Shown one piece after another: positions 27,766-35,900 of a stretch of 64,000 nt of DNA. Under the pieces are notes generated by a model. The model was not told where the DNA came from, made no database searches, and saw only the letters and a program-made list of their open reading frames with translations. The stretch is from positions 1,054,001 to 1,118,000 of the forward strand of contig NZ_CP049143.1 of the NCBI RefSeq assembly GCF_011044495.1. Reading direction: 5' to 3'. How positions within the stretch are numbered: the first letter of the stretch is position 1; every line of letters begins with the position of its first letter. A program made the position numbers and the translations under genes. Origin of the DNA: Roseimicrobium sp. ORNL1. GTDB taxonomy: Bacteria > Verrucomicrobiota > Verrucomicrobiia > Verrucomicrobiales > Verrucomicrobiaceae.

Positions 27766-28365
27766 ATGGCATTCATCCCATCTGGCAACGGGCGCACCCC
27801 ACCCAGCGACAGTAGCGAGCACGAGGGCGATTACACCTCTGGTCCCGCTCCAGTTGTCGCTGTGGAGTCTGTCCCGTGGCGGGAGTGGTATGAGGCGCAT
27901 GCCTCGCGCTTGCTGCTCTACGTCCGCCAGTGGCTGCCACGCCGGCAGGATGCGGAGGACGCGGTGCAGGCGGGGTTTGTGAAGTTCTGGAAGCACCGGC
28001 CGGATCCCGTGTCGGAGGACACGCCGCTGCTCTATGCCACCGTGCGGTGTGCGGCGCTGGATCTTCTCAAGTCCCAGATGCGCGCGGCGAAGCGGGAATC
28101 GGATGCGGGGCGCGAGTGGGATGACCGCTGGTGGGATGCACCCACCCTGGAGGAGCAGGAGCGTGCCCAAGCGCTGCAGAAAGCCATGCAACGCCTCTCC
28201 GAGGAACATCGTGAAGTCCTGCTGCTCAAGATTTGGGCGGAGATGACCTTCGCTGAAGTCGCCCAAACCCTGAACGAGAACCCGAACACCGTGGCCGCCC
28301 GGTACCGCTCCGCGCTGGCCAACCTGAAAAAACTTCTGCCCGAAGATTGTCATGAACGAGTCTGA
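27766..28365 (+). CDS. ECF RNA polymerase sigma factor
   Basis: 199 residues. A disordered N terminus of about 35 residues precedes region 2 (YEAHASRLLLYVRQWLP, DAEDAVQAGFVKFWKH) and region 4 (LSEEHREVLLLKIWAEMTFAE followed by LNENPNTVAARYRSAL). The next gene starts 14 bp inside this one and has a membrane helix, so it is probably the cognate anti-sigma factor. Targets are unknown. Confidence 0.9.
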   Translation: MAFIPSGNGRTPPSDSSEHEGDYTSGPAPVVAVESVPWREWYEAHASRLLLYVRQWLPRRQDAEDAVQAGFVKFWKHRPDPVSEDTPLLYATVRCAALDLLKSQMRAAKRESDAGREWDDRWWDAPTLEEQERAQALQKAMQRLSEEHREVLLLKIWAEMTFAEVAQTLNENPNTVAARYRSALANLKKLLPEDCHERV

Positions 28366-28888
28366 ATTCGAATCCTCCCTGCGCCGCTTCACCCCGGTGA
28401 AGCCATCGCCCGACCTGGCGCAGGGCATCGCTACCTCGCTGGAGCGCAGCGTTTCCGTCCCGGGGTCTGCATCCCGACGCGCATCTGCGGAGCCAGCGTC
28501 TTCCCTTCTCTGGGTTTGGCTGGATCGCCTGTTGTGGTCCACCTTGGGCGCCACGGCAGCCGTCGCTGTCACTCTGACCGTCGTTCGTCCTGCACCAGTG
28601 TCTACGCCGGTGCCCGCACCGACTGCAGAGCCAACGTTCACGGTCACACAACATGCTCCCCCGCCAGTGGCTCCTGCCGCTTCGGACTTCCAGAAGGTGC
28701 TGACCAGCAATGAGACCCTCGACTGGAAGGATGAGGGCATCCATTTCGACAGCACAGGGCAGCCCGTGCTGAAACTCCGGCGGACCGCCGTGGAGCATCA
28801 GGCCTGGGCGGATATCCAGAATGCCGGGGTCGTGCAGGTGGAGGTGCCCCGTCAGGAGGTCATGTACGTGCCCGTCCCTCTTCACTAG
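28352..28888 (+). CDS. putative membrane anti-sigma factor
   Basis: 178 residues. Cytoplasmic N terminus with FTPVKPSPDLAQ, one membrane helix (about residues 55-78), a Pro/Thr-rich stalk and a small extracytoplasmic domain. There is no zinc-finger or RskA domain, so the anti-sigma role rests on position: it overlaps the sigma gene by 14 bp and is followed closely by a PDZ protein. The N-terminal sequence is of the kind often seen on small Verrucomicrobial anti-sigma proteins. Not a confident family call. Confidence 0.7.
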   Translation: MNESEFESSLRRFTPVKPSPDLAQGIATSLERSVSVPGSASRRASAEPASSLLWVWLDRLLWSTLGATAAVAVTLTVVRPAPVSTPVPAPTAEPTFTVTQHAPPPVAPAASDFQKVLTSNETLDWKDEGIHFDSTGQPVLKLRRTAVEHQAWADIQNAGVVQVEVPRQEVMYVPVPLH

Positions 28889-28932
28889 TGGACCTTGTAA
28901 AAATCGAAGTCATTCCAACCAAAACTGTCGCC

Positions 28933-30147
28933 ATGAAATCGAATCGACTGAAGCAAGCGCTGATGTGCGTCTCCTTGTTATCCTCATGTCTCGTGCCCGC
29001 CGCCATGCTGAAGGCGCAGGATGAGAAAGAGAAAGACCCCATCGCCGAAAAGAAGGAACTGGTGGAAAAGGAGTTGAGAAAACTCAAGGAGCAGAAGCTC
29101 GAGAAGCAGTTCCATATGAAAGGTCCCGACTCCGGTGAGTCTGGTCCTGTCGTGAGGAAGATGCTCATGAAGAAAGAGGTGAAACCCGGGACGAAAGTGC
29201 CCTTCCTGGGAGTGGTGCTCGGACCGGTGGATGCATCCCTGGGCTCGCAGCTCGGCCTGCCGGATGGCATCGGTGTTCTGGTGCGCGCGGTCATGGATGA
29301 CAGCCCGGCGGCCAAGGCGGGTGTGATAGAACATGATGTGCTGCATTATTTCAATGACCAGCTCCTGGTGAATGAGCCCCAGTTGCAAACGCTGGTGCAG
29401 CAGGCCGGCATTGGCAATGAAGTGAAGCTCACGCTCTTCCGGAGAGGTAAATCCGAGGTTATCACCGTGAAGCTGGGCGAGATCCTGGCTAGTGATGAGC
29501 CCCGGCCAGAGGGCGATGGGCCGCGCATGTTCCGCCGGTTCACGGTCCCAGGTCCTGCGGGACGGGATGGAGACATCACGTTAACCGCCTCGGTCCGGAA
29601 CCCTGAGGTTTATGAACGTGAAGTGAAGGAGTTCCAGGAGCGCATGCACAAGCTGCAAGGGAACGCAGAGGAAATCCGCAAGGAGATTGAGCGCTTCACC
29701 GCCCACATGAAGGACACCGTCAAGCTTGAAGCCGCGAAGCAAAAGGGAGTCCTGCAGTATCGGGACAAGGAAGGTGGTGAGCCCAAGATCCGGGTGGAGA
29801 TCTTGACAGACGGGGAGGGTGGATCAGGAGCGGTGGCCTCAGCCATTTCCAGCGCCGTGGGCAAGGATGGCACCACCTACTTCACCCACAACAACGTGAC
29901 GGTCACCAAATGGAAGAACGATCAGGGCAGCGGAGAGCTCAAGGTGGAGAATGGTCGCAAACAGCTCACCGTGAGGGATACTGAAGGGAAGGAACTCTTC
30001 TCGGGTCCTATTGATACCCCGGAACAGCGCCAAAAGCTCTCTCCCGAAGTGCGTGAGCAGGTGGAGCGCATTGAGAAGGGCGTGAAGGTGGAGGTCCGCT
30101 CCTCCGATACTCCAAGCCCGGATTCCAAGAAGCCGGAAGGCGATTAG
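28933..30147 (+). CDS. secreted PDZ-domain protein
   Basis: About 404 residues. Signal peptide (LMCVSLLSSCLVPAAMLKAQ), a charged helical segment (about 30-60), then a PDZ domain (about 85-185: VPFLGVVLGPVD, PAAKAGVIEHDVLHYF, VKLTLFRRGKSE). No protease triad is present, so it is not DegP itself. A second helical region and a C-terminal basic/Pro tail follow. ATG 28933 gives the signal peptide; the GTG at 28888 does not. Third gene of the sigma/anti-sigma operon, so it may take part in signal sensing or be a target. Confidence 0.82.
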   Translation: MKSNRLKQALMCVSLLSSCLVPAAMLKAQDEKEKDPIAEKKELVEKELRKLKEQKLEKQFHMKGPDSGESGPVVRKMLMKKEVKPGTKVPFLGVVLGPVDASLGSQLGLPDGIGVLVRAVMDDSPAAKAGVIEHDVLHYFNDQLLVNEPQLQTLVQQAGIGNEVKLTLFRRGKSEVITVKLGEILASDEPRPEGDGPRMFRRFTVPGPAGRDGDITLTASVRNPEVYEREVKEFQERMHKLQGNAEEIRKEIERFTAHMKDTVKLEAAKQKGVLQYRDKEGGEPKIRVEILTDGEGGSGAVASAISSAVGKDGTTYFTHNNVTVTKWKNDQGSGELKVENGRKQLTVRDTEGKELFSGPIDTPEQRQKLSPEVREQVERIEKGVKVEVRSSDTPSPDSKKPEGD

Positions 30148-30196
30148 CATCTGCCTCGCGGGCATCGTTCAACGAGAACGGGGGGACATGCATCTA

Positions 30197-30222
30197 AGGG
30201 AATGGGAGAACCCCCATTCCCT
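30197..30222 (+). terminator. 10-bp perfect hairpin after the PDZ gene
   Basis: AGGGAATGGG (30197-30206) pairs fully with CCCATTCCCT (30213-30222) around a 6-base loop. There is no T-run, so termination strength is uncertain. It ends 2 bases before the ATG of a possible small gene at 30225, so it could instead mask that start. Confidence 0.5.
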
Positions 30223-30224
30223 CT

Positions 30225-30461
30225 ATGAGCACACGAGTCCTTGCCGGCCCCAAGCCGGACTCTTTACCGTTATCGGCATCTGACGGTTCGTCCCGGAAGT
30301 CGGAGCAGGACCAAGACCACGCCCGTCGTCGACGGCATACTCCGGAGCATCATCAGGACAGGTTTCTGCGACTTCTCTCCCGCATCCTGATGATCCTGGG
30401 GGCGCTCATGATGCTCTGGCTCCTGCTGAGAGCCTTGCTGCGAGCCTTGGGATGGGTTTAG
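30225..30461 (+). CDS. possible small membrane protein
   Basis: 78 residues: a polar, His/Arg-rich N terminus and one C-terminal membrane helix (about residues 48-74, ILMILGALMMLWLLL). This looks like a real tail-anchored shape, but no family is recognised and there is no clear ribosome-binding site; a hairpin lies directly in front of the start. It could also be chance coding in a G+C-rich gap. Confidence 0.45.
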   Translation: MSTRVLAGPKPDSLPLSASDGSSRKSEQDQDHARRRRHTPEHHQDRFLRLLSRILMILGALMMLWLLLRALLRALGWV

Positions 30462-30549
30462 GCTGCCGCGATCTTGCAATTGCAGCCAAGATCCCGAGTT
30501 TGCGCAACCAGTGTGGACAATGGTGGTTGAAATGCCTACCATCCCGCCC

Positions 30550-31233
30550 ATGCGCTTCCTCTCACGCATCGTTCCCGCCCTGTGCCTGCTTGGCCTTTCC
30601 GTTCTTTGCGGCGGGCTTCAGGCCCAGACTGCGACCACCACTTCCACCGGTCCGGTCGCCGTCTACCGCCTTTCGTTTGAGGAGACGGGGGACAGCGTGA
30701 ACTACCGTCCCTACCAGAATGGTTTCTACATCGCTCCCATCAACGGCGGCAGCGGTTCCCTCATTCTGACCCTCATCACCGGAAATCAACGGCAGTACTT
30801 CGCCTACGAGGCCTTCGGAGAATTGTTTGTCGCCGTCGATGGCAAAGAGAAGAAAATGGTGCTCAGCGCCACAGCTGCCAATGACGTGAGCACCACGGTG
30901 TTCTACGCCATCGGCAAGACCGAGAAGGAGCTGGAAGTCGAGAGCCGCAATGCCGTGAGCAAAGTGAAGGTCGCGGAGAAAATGACCGGCTATGCGGTGA
31001 GCGCCGACAGCGAAAAGGATCTTCCCTTCATCGGGGCAGGTACCTCGGTGGGCGTGGCTGGCGTGAGCATCCTCACCGCCAAGCTGGATCAGACCCTGAC
31101 AAATGTGGCTATCCGTGACAATGCGAGCGTAGACACTGAGGTGGACGAAATCATCGCCGACCTCACCGCCTCCGGATATACGAACGGCAGGCAGACGACC
31201 ACCGGGAACGGTGCTCAGACCCCGACGAACTGA
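30550..31233 (+). CDS. secreted protein of unknown function
   Basis: About 227 residues. Signal peptide (VPALCLLGLSVLCGGLQAQ) followed by a beta-rich domain. It has no recognised motif; the last 20 residues are Thr/Gly/Asn rich. ATG 30550 is preferred to the earlier GTG because it starts the signal peptide directly. A hairpin follows the stop codon. Confidence 0.7.
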   Translation: MRFLSRIVPALCLLGLSVLCGGLQAQTATTTSTGPVAVYRLSFEETGDSVNYRPYQNGFYIAPINGGSGSLILTLITGNQRQYFAYEAFGELFVAVDGKEKKMVLSATAANDVSTTVFYAIGKTEKELEVESRNAVSKVKVAEKMTGYAVSADSEKDLPFIGAGTSVGVAGVSILTAKLDQTLTNVAIRDNASVDTEVDEIIADLTASGYTNGRQTTTGNGAQTPTN

Positions 31234-31247
31234 GTGCCTCAAAAATA

Positions 31248-31277
31248 AAACCTCCGCCCGGTGTCGAGCGGAGGTTT
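31248..31277 (-). terminator. rho-independent terminator for the minus-strand lipoprotein gene, perhaps bidirectional
   Basis: AAACCTCCGC (31248-31257) pairs with GCGGAGGTTT (31268-31277). Read on the minus strand it is followed by TTTTATTTTT, so it ends the lipoprotein gene; read on the plus strand there is only a short T-run after the secreted-protein gene. Confidence 0.7.
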
Positions 31278-31315
31278 GCAAAAGGATGAGCCAAGATAGC
31301 TGCCAGAGCGGCTGC

Positions 31316-32224
31316 CTACTGCTTCTGCGGCGCGACTGTTTCCAAGCCTCTGCTGGAGGCCATGTCCGGCATGGGCACGCGGAAGAGTTTCCCGGTGTAG
31401 GGGCACTTCACTTCCATGCCAGGGGGCAGACCGGCCACATCCACGAGTTGGTGTTTCGCGGCATATGGGCTGATCACGAAGCCCGGGCGCCCGGGGACCG
31501 CCTCACCGTAGGGAATCTCCTCCACCGGTTTCGGAGCGGGAGGCGGCGGAGCTGGCGTCGTGTCGGCCATCATCGGAGTACTGGGGCTGGGTTTGGTCAC
31601 CGGCTTGTCTTCCGCTGCCTTGCTGGGAATGGGAGCAGGTGTGGGAGCGGGCTTGTCATTCAGCTCCACAGGCAGGGATTCGGATTTCGGCTTCACGGTG
31701 GGCTTGGGTGTCAGGCGTTCCGGAGCACCCACACGAGAGGCCTGCTCTTGGGCGAGCATGGTGCTGGGAGTGGGGACGGAGCCAGCAGCGCCGGGGACAA
31801 TGAATTTCCGACGGGTGTAGGGACACACCATCGTGGTGCCGGAGGGCACACCGCGTACGTCCACGAGGCGGGGCGGCGTGGTGTAGGGGGAGCGCACGTA
31901 GCCGGGCAGCGCAGGAACCGTGATTGCGGTGAGTGGTCCGCCGGCTTCGCCTTCCCTCAGGGACTGGATCATGTCCCTTTGAGCCAGCACCATGTCTGAG
32001 TCACCGGAGCGTCGGGTCGGGCTGGAGGGCTTCGTCGCAGCCGGAGTGTCTGCCGGAGCGCCCTGCTGCGGAGGTTCGAGCTCGTACTTGATGTACGCGA
32101 TCAATCCATCATCATGGATCTTGCGCCAGGCTTCGCGCGGAGGCAGGGCGCAGGATGAAAGGGCTACTGTGGAGGCCACGCTCAAGAGCGCGGCACGTGA
32201 TAGGTTGCGTGGGAGTTTGGCCAT
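31316..32224 (-). CDS. lipoprotein with two copies of an SPY-LVDV-CPYT motif
   Basis: 302 residues. Signal peptide with lipobox-like VALSSC. Two similar modules lie near residues 100-145 and 235-290: each has PG(Y/F)V.SPY, LVDV.G.P.G and CPYT..(K).F.VP. They are linked by a Pro/Lys-rich stretch of about 80 residues. The shared motif is not one I can name; the repeated Cys-Pro-Tyr-Thr may be structural rather than metal-binding, as only one Cys occurs per module. Likely outer-membrane or periplasmic. Confidence 0.75.
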   Translation of the reverse strand: MAKLPRNLSRAALLSVASTVALSSCALPPREAWRKIHDDGLIAYIKYELEPPQQGAPADTPAATKPSSPTRRSGDSDMVLAQRDMIQSLREGEAGGPLTAITVPALPGYVRSPYTTPPRLVDVRGVPSGTTMVCPYTRRKFIVPGAAGSVPTPSTMLAQEQASRVGAPERLTPKPTVKPKSESLPVELNDKPAPTPAPIPSKAAEDKPVTKPSPSTPMMADTTPAPPPPAPKPVEEIPYGEAVPGRPGFVISPYAAKHQLVDVAGLPPGMEVKCPYTGKLFRVPMPDMASSRGLETVAPQKQ

Positions 32225-32346
32225 AGTCGCGAAGTTGAGAGCTAATCCATGGTGTATGATTTCCAGAACAATTTTTCGAGGTGAGTTGGAGAAAAAACTC
32301 TAAAAAGATTTTTTTAGAAGAGTGGATTTTTTAGATAAATTAACCC

Positions 32347-32787
32347 ATGAAGTGGCAGATCATCGTTGTGGGAAAGCCGTCGCTCCCCTGGGCTCGCCAG
32401 GGGATGGAGGACTATGCCGGTCGACTCCGGCACAAGGCCTCCGTGGAAATCGTTCACCTTCGGGAGGGACCGCCTGCCCAGGTGGCGCAGAAGGCCCTTG
32501 AGGCGAGCGAGGGCGCCTGGCGTATTGTCCTCGACGAGAGAGGAAAGCAGATGTCCAGCGTGGCTTTGGCCCAGTGGATAGAGAAGCAGGAAATGTCCGG
32601 CCGGAAACGCGTCTGTCTGCTGATTGGTGGGGCGGACGGGCATCCTCCAGAAGTGCGCGCGGCCGCCAACGAGCTTTGGTCCCTCTCGGCCATGACCCTC
32701 CAGCATGAGCTGGCCCTGGTAGTGCTCATGGAGCAGATCTACCGTGCCTGCAGCATCAATCGAGGTGAGCCTTACCATAGGGTGTGA
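32347..32787 (+). CDS. rlmH: 23S rRNA (pseudouridine1915-N3)-methyltransferase RlmH
   Basis: 146 residues, close to the family length of about 155. SPOUT-class methyltransferase acting on helix 69 of 23S rRNA in the assembled ribosome. Seen: the N-terminal MKWQIIVVGK, VLDERGKQMSS, the SAM-binding knot LIGGADGHP and the C-terminal LMEQIYRACSI..G.PYHR. The upstream 122 bp is A+T rich and probably holds its promoter. Confidence 0.95.
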   Translation: MKWQIIVVGKPSLPWARQGMEDYAGRLRHKASVEIVHLREGPPAQVAQKALEASEGAWRIVLDERGKQMSSVALAQWIEKQEMSGRKRVCLLIGGADGHPPEVRAAANELWSLSAMTLQHELALVVLMEQIYRACSINRGEPYHRV

Positions 32788-32803
32788 TACACTAGGCTAT
32801 TCT

Positions 32804-32832
32804 TTCACAGCGCGATCGAGGGTGGCTATAAT
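32804..32832 (+). promoter_or_regulatory. sigma-70-type promoter for the PAS histidine kinase
   Basis: TTCACA (32804-32809) and a perfect TATAAT (32827-32832) are separated by 17 bp. This is the best sigma-70-like promoter seen in the window. Start of transcription would be near 32839, giving a leader of about 130 nt before the kinase start at 32969. Confidence 0.65.
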
Positions 32833-32941
32833 GCCGCGTGCCGCATTGGGAAACCCCGAAACGACGGTGAAAATGTTTTTAAAAAACGCTTCACGCCCCG
32901 TGCTTTTGCCTTGCTCGCGAAGCCTGGCAAAATAATAGTCA

Positions 32942-32968
32942 CCCCTGAGATTCAGGGGAGCTTAAGCT
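32942..32968 (+). promoter_or_regulatory. hairpin covering the ribosome-binding site of the histidine kinase
   Basis: CCCCTGA (32942-32948) pairs with TCAGGGG (32952-32958) over a 3-base loop. The 3' arm overlaps AGGGGAG, the only Shine-Dalgarno-like stretch before the ATG at 32969. A 10-bp palindrome, AGCTTAAGCT (32959-32968), directly abuts the ATG. The arrangement would limit translation unless the hairpin opens. Confidence 0.45.
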
Positions 32969-35900
32969 ATGGGCAACGGCCAGTTTTCACTACTGCGACA
33001 GGTCATTGAAGGCCAGGCTGAACCACAGCCGGGGGACGTTCCCGCATCGCCTCCCGCTGCCGCCCCTGAGGTTCCCAAGCCTGTCCCTGCCGCTGGTGCT
33101 CCCGCGGTGCCGCGTAGTAGCATCCCCAGCGAAGGGGATATCCTGCCCCCGTCTGTGGCTGCCAAAGGCGGCGCCGTGGGGCCCTCCTCGCGCACGGCAG
33201 CGCACTCGGGGCACATGAAGCTCCTGTTCGACAACGCGCCGGTGGCCATGGCCATGTTCGACACGGACATGCGATATCTCCTGGCGAATCGCCGGTGGCT
33301 GGAGGACTTCAAGCTGACCAAGGTCGACATCACCGGCCGCAGCCAATATGACCTGTTCCCCTCGCTGCATCCTGGCTGGAGGCATGTGTACAATCGCGCC
33401 CTCGGTGGTCAGGTCGTCCGCAGTGATCGTGATTCCATCACGCAGGATGGCAAGCGTGTGGTCTACCGCTGGGAAGTCCGTCCCTGGCGCCACATGGATA
33501 CCACCATTGGCGGCGTTACCATTTCCTGCGAGCGCCTCTTTCACGGCGGCACTCCCGCTCCCGTCGATGGGGATGACAGTGACAAGTCTGCCCGTCAGCA
33601 GGAGGCGGGAATCTGGAAAACGAAGATGCCCCTCCTGGCCCTCACAGACAAGGGGCGTATCCTCCGCGTGAGCGAGGGGCTTGCCGGTTCCGTGCCGGAT
33701 TGCTCGAATGAAGAAGAACCCGTGTTCTTCTGGGAAGCGTTTGCTGAGCCGGGCATGCATGCCCCCTTGCGTCGCGCCACGCTGGTAGCCCTGGACGCGG
33801 TACTTGGTGGGAGTGAGCCGCAGGCTTCCATCTTCACCTATCCCGCACCGGAAAAAGGAAACGCCCTGGCAGCCACGCCTCCCATCCAGTGGCTGGTGTC
33901 GCGCCTCGGTGGAGGATTTCCGGGTGTGGAGGGTGCCGTGGCACTCGTGGTGGGGCTTCATGGAGCCGCGCCTCCGGCCAAGGCTGAAGCTCGTCCCAAC
34001 AACGCTGTGCCCGTGGCGGGTAGCCCGGAATGGGATCAATTTGTCGCGGAGATCACCCGCCTCCGTCAGGCGCACAAGGAGGCCTCGGATGCCGCCACTC
34101 TTTCCCTCCAGCGTGAGGCCCGTCTGCGGGCGGTGCTGGAGCTGGCTCCCTGCGGACTCATGGTCATCGATGAGCATGCCCGTGCCATTTATCAGAACGC
34201 GCAGGTGCCCGGACTGCTCGGGCGAGTGGTCCCCGAAGGCCAGCCCATGCACGACTGGCTCGCGGAAGGTGCACGTGATGAGCTGCACCGCTACGAAGTC
34301 GTCCGTCTCTGGACAGAGGAGATCTGGAGGAAGCGCAGCACTGTTCCCGTGCCTCTCATCGGTGCGGATGGACTTTATCGCGAGGTCGAGATGCGTCCGG
34401 TACCGCTTCCGGGCGGCGGCCTTCTCCTGATGCTGCAGGACGTCACCGAGTCCCGTCGCAGCGAGGAAATGTTGCGGTCCACGGAGGCGAAGTTCCGCAC
34501 CCTGGTGCATGAGAATCCGATCCCCGTCGTGCTGGCGGATCGCTCCGGCGCGGTCTTCGATGTGAATCCGGCCTGCGAGCAACTCCTGGGTCACCCGCGG
34601 GCCGAGATGCGCCGCATGTCCCTGGAGCGGTGGCTGGATCTCCCGAGCCTCTCCCAGCGTGCCGCGGTGCTCGAGGAAATGACCCGGCGCGGCGAGCGCT
34701 ACACGGAGTTTCCCGTGAATGTCATCCACGCGAACGGGTATGTCCTCCCGGTGCAGTTGCGCCTTGCGATGGTTCCGGATGTCAGCGGGCAGCCGATGTT
34801 CACCCTGCACTTCTTCTCTCCCGTGGAGCAGCCTGCGGTGACCAGTGAGGTTGCGCCTCCACCTGCACCAGTGCCTTCCGAGGTGCCTGCTGTGGCGCTG
34901 GTGGAACCGGCGGCGCTGGCCGAGGAGGAAGAACGTCCGCAGGAAGTTCCCTCAATGAAGTCCGCCGCGCTCGCGGACGCCGCTGCGCTGATGAAGACCT
35001 TCGCGCCTCTGGCGAAGGCACCCACCGAAGCTGAACCCATTACTCCGTGGGGAGAAATCGCAGAAATCGAAGCGCAGCCTGAAGCTCTGGCTCATGCCAT
35101 CGAAGAAGCGAGTCCCGCGCCGGCCTTCTCCGATGTCGCCGTGGCTGATGCTCCCGTGGCTGACCCGCCAGTTACCGACATTCCCGTTCCTGCCGCAGCA
35201 CCTGAGTCACTTACTCCGGAGCCTGTCGCGTCTGAACCGCCCGCTTCAGAACCTGTAGTGCCGGATATTTCTGCCGATGTTCCTTCTGTGAGCGAACCGC
35301 CGCCGGTCGCGTTGGAATCACCTGTCTTGCCAGAGCCTTGGATTGCTCCTGCTCCAACACCCGCTCCGGCCCCCGTGCATACCAGCAATGGTGCGCACCA
35401 CACCGGCTTGGACCCGTGGAGTGTGCCGCAGCCAGCAGCTGCTGGGGACCCGGCAGTTGCCGCAGATCCGTGGAGCGCTCCGCAGGTGCAGGCATTCTCT
35501 CCGCCCGTGGCGGATCCTTGGGCGGCGCCTCAGCTACCTCCTCAAGCTTTCGTTCCCGTCGAAGTTCCTCCGGTGGAGGCGCTTCCACCCACGCCTGAGG
35601 CGACAGAAGTTGAAGCCGCGGTAACGGCTCTTCCCGAACCAATCGCGCCTCTCGCCACCACTCCGGTGCATGAGGAACTTCCTCCCCTCGAGGAAATCCC
35701 TGCTGCCGCCCCGCCGGTGCAGGAACAGGAAGCGAAGCTGGAGTCCGAACCCGTACCAGCGCCATCGCCGGCACTATTGCCAGCACCGGTAAGTGAATCG
35801 CGCTCCGTGGCGTTGCTTTCCACGGATGGTCATGGCCGCATAACGGCATGGACAGGCGACGCTGAAATCCGCTTTGGCTACTCTCCGGAGGAAATGCTCG

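Noticed and set aside
32874-32896. 17-base match (A6 plus CGCTTCACGCC) to the IS630 transposase frameshift region at 15142
   Set aside because: Looked like an IS remnant, but the similarity stops at once on both sides and one 17-base match within 64 kb is not unlikely by chance.
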